From the NCBI GenBank assembly GCA_003024785.1, contig PUQB01000583.1:62001-126000 (forward strand): a DNA stretch of 64,000 bases, written 5' to 3'. A program made the position numbers and the translations under genes. This document shows positions 59,501-64,000 of this stretch, one piece after another. This DNA comes from Selaginella tamariscina. Lineage: Eukaryota > Streptophyta > Lycopodiopsida > Selaginellales > Selaginellaceae. Position 1 is the first letter of the stretch. Each line of letters starts with the position of its first letter. The notes below the pieces were generated by a model that saw only the letters and a program-made list of their open reading frames with translations, had not been told where the DNA came from and did not search any database.

Positions 59501-60060
59501 TTACTAAGGTGTTGCAGGCTTCAATGGATTCTAACATTCTTGACATGGTTCGTGTGGCACTACCAATAGATTCAGTTGCTTAGGATTTATGAATCATATT
59601 ACTCTAGACAAAGCCTTGAGTTATGATTCTCAATATAACTTTGGTAACTACAGTTCAAGTTCCAAGATGGGTTGTTACTATATAATAATTTTGTTTACAT
59701 TTCAAATGACCCATGTCGTCTTCAATGTTACAGAATTGTCATGATAGTCGTGTTGCTGGACATTTTGGCACCCACAAGATATTTGAGTTGATTACTTGGG
59801 ATTACTGGTGGCCTCAACTTCGACAATATGTTGTAGACTTTATTCACACTTGTGATATTTGTTATTGGTCCAAGGTCACTCGCCATTGTCCATATGGGTT
59901 ACGTTAGCCATTGTCAATTCCAACTAATCCTTGAAAGTCAATCTTCATAAACTTCATCACTGACCTTCCTTGATCGAAGGGTTTGTGCGGCTTTAATTAT
60001 GGTGGCCCTATTCATGATTCATTTTCTTGTACGGTCTGCCCAATGATGGTGCTTGTCAAA
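56524..60060 (+). pseudogene. Ty3/gypsy gag-pol pseudogene
   Basis: Domains in canonical order. Gag: FDGIGSQFYGF near 56680, NDVKDLL near 57030, and a CCHC zinc knuckle CFYCGGPSHIIIKC (57314-57355). Aspartic protease: VSTLLDSRANTCFMDRTF (about 57570-57630), where the catalytic D-S/T-G-A has become DSRA. Reverse transcriptase traces: LDMFVILYDILIYSKTLEES (58506-58565) and a FLGYIIH-like motif near 58660. RNase H trace: GKADALSR near 59130. Integrase HHCC zinc finger: HFGTHKIFELITWDYWWPQL to HTCDICYWSK (59755-59875) and the start of the core. Many stops. Order RT-RNaseH-integrase marks Ty3/gypsy. LTRs were not identified. Confidence 0.82.
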
Positions 60061-60162
60061 AGCTGATGCATATGGGCGTTTAACTTATGCAGAATGTTTC
60101 CAACTTTAAGATAGGAATATTCCAAGCATATTCTCTAAGTGGCAATATTTGGGTTTAGTAGG

Positions 60163-60770
60163 ATGAGTAAGCGAAAACAGAGAGGGGCTATCATAGAAGC
60201 TCAGAATGAAGAACAAGAAGAAGTTGATCCAACAGGTCGACCTCCCAAGTAAATCATGATGAATGCCCTAAATGAACTTTAGAGAGATGTTCTAGGGTTG
60301 AACAATCAAATCAATAATGAGCAATACGAGTTCTAGTGGCCGCCCTAGTACTAGACGCTCCAAAACCAGGTGCATGAAGGAAAATGAAGCATCATGTTCC
60401 CTAAGTTAGAGTTATGTTCCTATAAGTTAGAGTCTTCAACTGAAGAAAATGTTGGTGCTCCCAGTAAGTTCAAATTGTTAAAGATTTTAAACTTTAAGGG
60501 TTCAAAGGATTATAAGGTTTTGGATAACTAGTTGTACAACATTGAGAGCTATTTCAAGGCTGCATCTGTTCAAAAGTCAGAGAAGGTTGCATGTGCTCAA
60601 TCTCTCAAGGGAGAAGCTTAGTGGTGAAATATTGAAAGTGAACAAGGGCACCAAAATAAGTAGAGTCATATGAAATGCAAGATTCAAAAGCAGTACATGT
60701 CAGATGATCTTGGATTACGATTGCGAGCTAACTTGATAACATGTAAAAAGGAATTTGGGGAGACTTAATG
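60163..60770 (+). pseudogene. Second Ty3/gypsy gag pseudogene
   Basis: Opens MSKRKQRGAIIEAQNEEQEE, then after stops gives APSKFKLLKILNFKGSKDYK and NIESYFKAASVQKSEKVACA, then KAIQ-like text and QYMSDDLGLRLRANLIT near 60690-60740. This is a gag capsid region of a different gypsy lineage from that at 56524, so it marks another element abutting the first. Confidence 0.7.
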
Positions 60771-61298
60771 AATTACACTTATCAGTTTAAAAGTGTGTGA
60801 CATTTGATGCATGTTATAACTAAAATGGGCATGGCTATAGTCTCATTTCCTAATAATCAGCAATTTTATCTATTTAGTTAGCATTTTCTAATATTAAAGG
60901 AATATTTTAGAATATTTTTGAAAACAGAATATTCTTTAGCATATTCTATTTTGTATTCTACCCTTTAATAAATTATAGCATTCATTGAACAAAAATTAAT
61001 AACATTATAAAAGTAGGGTATTAAATTATATAATATATTGCCTAATATAACAATTAAGGAAGAGCATAAGAGGTACATTATATAAATATTGATGTTGTTA
61101 TTAAAATATTAATATTTAAATATAACATTATTAAAAAATTTGTAGTAGTAATAATATATATAAAAATCCTATAATAATATAGTCAATCTTCCATATTTTT
61201 TTAAATTTATATAGTTAAGTAAACAATTTGGTACTATTATTAAAGAGTTTATAATAATTATGAATATTAAATATATATTTTATAATTTTGTAATTGCT
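60771..61298. other. AT-rich spacer
   Basis: Very AT-rich. GAATATTC-like words ('agaatattcttt' near 60930) occur but without the other signs of the MULE ends. No gene. Confidence 0.4.
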
Positions 61299-63996
61299 TT
61301 AAGCTTCAGAAAACATACATTCCCTTGCAGTTTTGTTAATCGTGACTTTATCAACGCTTCTTGACATCCACCCATATCGAATGGATTTAACATTTATAAA
61401 ACATGCTGGGTCTTTTTGATTGGGAGACCATGTTTTCTCTAGGCATCCATTATATCTTTCGCTCTCCTTCTTGTCGCCTTTTTTGTGGTTTGAACCATGC
61501 AACCTTAACAATACTATTTTTGTGATTACTTCAGGTGTGTCGATAATTTGACCCATCCAAATAGGCTGATTATATGACGCATCTGGAGTAATGAGAACCA
61601 TCATTAGTTTTTGAAGATCCTTGCACAATCAAAGTATGCTTTAGGTTTTTGGTTCCTTTGTCCAACAAAGTGTGGGGTTTGCACTTCCACATCACTACTG
61701 GCTTCTATGTCGTCTGTGCTCAGTGATGTCATTTCAATCTCCTCTCGCCACCTTGTTTTAGGCCAAAAAAGGGTGTTTGCAATTCGTACTTGTGACAGTA
61801 GGCCCTTCCAACTCTCGAACAACAGTCTCCCAATAGTCGACCACATGCTTATATAGTTCTGAGTAACCAGTTGCCTTATCAGAATTCTTTGGCATCGATT
61901 TTTGAACCCATGCCACATATTTTTTGATGCCATCAATAATAACCTCTTGTTCCTTGAGCTGGGCACTCAATGGAATAGGGTCTGGTTGTCCTTCTGGGAG
62001 AAGTGGCTTTCCATTCTCTCCACTTTTGAAGAGCATTAAGCCCTCTTTCGGTAACCACTCCTGCTCTGATGGCCGTAACTTGTACTGCATAATAGGTATA
62101 CCATCTCGTATGGAGAAAAAGAATTGTAGCGGCACAAGGTGACCAACTAAAGAATCACTCCCTTCTTTTATATACTCCTTGAGAAATTTTTTGAAGTCTG
62201 GCACCTCAGTCACAAGCAAAGCACAACTTTTTTTGGAGATGCAATTTTCAAAAAGATTCATCATATGCGGTAAGGTAAGTGCACTTGTCCTTTTTGTAGA
62301 GTTGGAGACCTTGCTGAAGAACGCATCAATATCTTCATGAGTGTGACCAACCATAAGGAAACTGAGCGTGATTGTTTCAAAACACCTTTGGCAACAAGCA
62401 TTGACAAGTATGCTAGCACATATCTAGAAAATAAAAGTAAGTATGAGCTTGAGAAACCCTTAAGTAAAATGATTTACCTATTTTTGTTCTCGCCTGCACA
62501 ATTATCCATCTGTAAAAGCAAATGACGAGGAAGCTTATTTGATGTTGAGGACACATGTACACTATTTGAGCTAGATCCCTCCACTGAACCTGAACTCTCA
62601 ACAGGGCCATCTGTTTTTTGTGCAGGCTGTTGACAATGCCTCTCATATTCCCAAGTAGCCTCAAGTGCAGACGTGTTCATGAGAGCATTATGTAAAGGTT
62701 GAAGGTGTTGTTTCTTCACTTTGAGATCACTGATAGGACTTGTCTGTGAGTGGGCTTCAAGGANTTCTGAAACACATGGCCAACGACCCAATAGTGAAAT
62801 TGGAGTCGCTAGACCAATGTGGAAGTGAAAAGTGTCCATATGACTCACAACCGTGTCCATGTGTTAGCACACTGTCAATGAAATCGGAAGTTTCATGACA
62901 TTTCCAAGGCACTTTGGTGTTGCAAAGAGCTTTGGAATGCTGGTCTTTGAATGATCCATCTTGTCATGGATCAAGCACAGGTACTCTGATGGGCGTGACA
63001 CAGAAAGCATGCGGTGTGCATAGTACTGAGACCGGCAAGTTTGTTGTGCAATCATGTGGGCCTCCATCTTCTTTTGAATGGCAGTGATCTCCACCAAGGT
63101 TTTTGCACAAGCCTCTGCAGCCTTCAATGATGTACAAGTGTCACACTTGAAAAGCTAGAGTGTTTTGCAATCTCCACATCCTTAAAATGAGTATTCCATA
63201 TGTTGTTGAAGGTACCAGTGCAGATTGCTTGGAGCCCCATCAAACTGAGGCACTTGTTCACATGTTCACACAGCTTCAATTGAGTGTAGATTGAAGGCAA
63301 AACCTTGAGATTTTCCCTGACCCCTGCATTTGTGGTTCGGCATTTGTGAGGCATCCTGTCTGCATTTGCTTCCACAAAAGCCTTGAGTATCTCTATGGCT
63401 GCCATATGTGAGAGCGGGTTTTGACCAAGCGAGTGTTCCCATGTACTGAGGTTCGCGCTCCATCTAGCCACTCATCCCTCCGACGGTAGAACGTGGTCTT
63501 TGGGATCCCGTATATACTGTACCAAGCTTTGAAGCAGATGGCCACCTTATTAAATACCATGGATGTACTCTGATAACCTGTGTCCGAGGCCATTCCATCA
63601 ATACACCCAGTTAGTGCAGCATATACAAACTCATGCCTTTGCTTTTGGGTGAGCACGAAAGACATGTCTACATTGGGTAATTTCATTCCGGTCTGCCATC
63701 TGACAACACTTCTTCTTGCAGTCAATCGTGGAAATGCTCGTAACACTTTCGGAAGATGTAGGATCCATCTTTACCCTCTTGCTGAAACTTGCAGGGGAAG
63801 ATCAACCCATGAATCGCCTTTTTCTTACAATAGGACCAATGCAAGGAACCTCTTCAAATATGAGTTGTTCTTCCGGGTTGTTATTATTGAAATCCAACCC
63901 AGAATATGTTGAACCATCTTGCCGTCTTAATTCAGATGTTCGCCACCTCACGAGGGATCCAGGATGCAATGTGCCATTAGGTGAAACCTCTGTCAC
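61299..63996 (-). pseudogene. DUF7869-type (HTHEDID) transposon protein, decayed, runs to window edge
   Basis: A large minus-strand gene with one visible intron (62424-62477, GTAAAT to TTTCTAG). Before it: a basic N-terminal part with AALTGCIDGMASDTGYQS and KTTFYRRRDEW, then HKCRTTNAGVRENLKVLPS, then HLLLQMDNCAGENKNR. After it: VLAYLSMLVAKGVLK and MVGHTHEDIDAFFSKVS. DNCxxENKNR plus HTHEDID are hallmarks of the DUF7869 family, thought to be transposase-like. A C-terminal part contains YNQPIWMGQIIDTPEV. Breaks: in-frame TAA at 62864-62866, frameshifts near 62360, 61760, 61620, 63420 and 63740, and an ambiguous base N at 62764. The N-terminus may lie beyond 64000. Confidence 0.72.
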
Positions 63997-64000
63997 AACT

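Noticed and set aside
60920-60965. GAATATTC-like words as ends of another MULE
   Set aside because: No paired cluster, inverted repeat or transposase text nearby.
1-64000. CRISPR arrays, tRNA and rRNA genes
   Set aside because: No regularly spaced palindromic repeats, cloverleaf-like sequences or conserved rRNA blocks were seen by eye.

Overview
This window looks like nuclear DNA of a land plant, most likely a seedless one (fern, bryophyte or lycophyte). It is AT-rich, has short GT-AG introns, TATA boxes, AATAAA signals and TGGGCC-type promoter motifs, an LTR element with a plant initiator-Met primer-binding site, and secreted cyanovirin-N homology (CVNH) lectin genes, a family mostly absent from flowering plants. 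No rRNA, tRNA, CRISPR or bacterial operon is visible. The organism call is an inference.

The framework is a segmental duplication. Copy 1 (1-15704, left end possibly outside the window) and copy 2 (29641-52975) carry the same ordered set of CVNH loci, named here A, B, C, D, G, F, E. B is intact in both copies. D is intact only in copy 2. E is open in copy 1 (with paired compensating indels) and frameshifted in copy 2. A, C, G and F are broken in both. Each intact gene has a 21-codon signal-peptide exon, one phase-0 intron and a CVNH exon, with a conserved promoter block. The copies differ mainly by single-base indels, microsatellite lengths and a few larger indels, so unpolished or haplotype-duplicated assembly must be considered.

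Between the copies (15705-29640) lie nested, decayed transposons: a minus-strand Ty3/gypsy pol fragment split by a 7.3 kb non-autonomous LTR element; a plus-strand gypsy gag split by an inverted solo LTR of the same family; and a multi-exon DNA methyltransferase pseudogene.

Copy 2 is interrupted by a ~8.9 kb insertion (30197-39085), the most interesting feature here. It carries two divergent genes: a MULE-type transposase with a WRKY/GCM1-like zinc finger and a C-terminal SWIM finger (35441-38659, +), and an eight-exon gene joining a ParB/Srx-like domain to a permuted beta-class amino-DNA-methyltransferase (30493-34797, -). The insertion is flanked by 50-bp near-identical direct repeats and has clustered GAATATTC subterminal repeats. 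The methyltransferase pseudogene at 27.2-28.9 kb shares an intron position with the insertion's methyltransferase. Together these suggest a transposon lineage that carries its own DNA-modification enzyme.

Right of copy 2 (52976-64000) are unique AT-rich DNA, a weak hypothetical ORF, two related decayed gypsy gag-pol copies, another gypsy gag, and on the minus strand a decayed DUF7869-type (HTHEDID motif) transposon protein running to the right edge.
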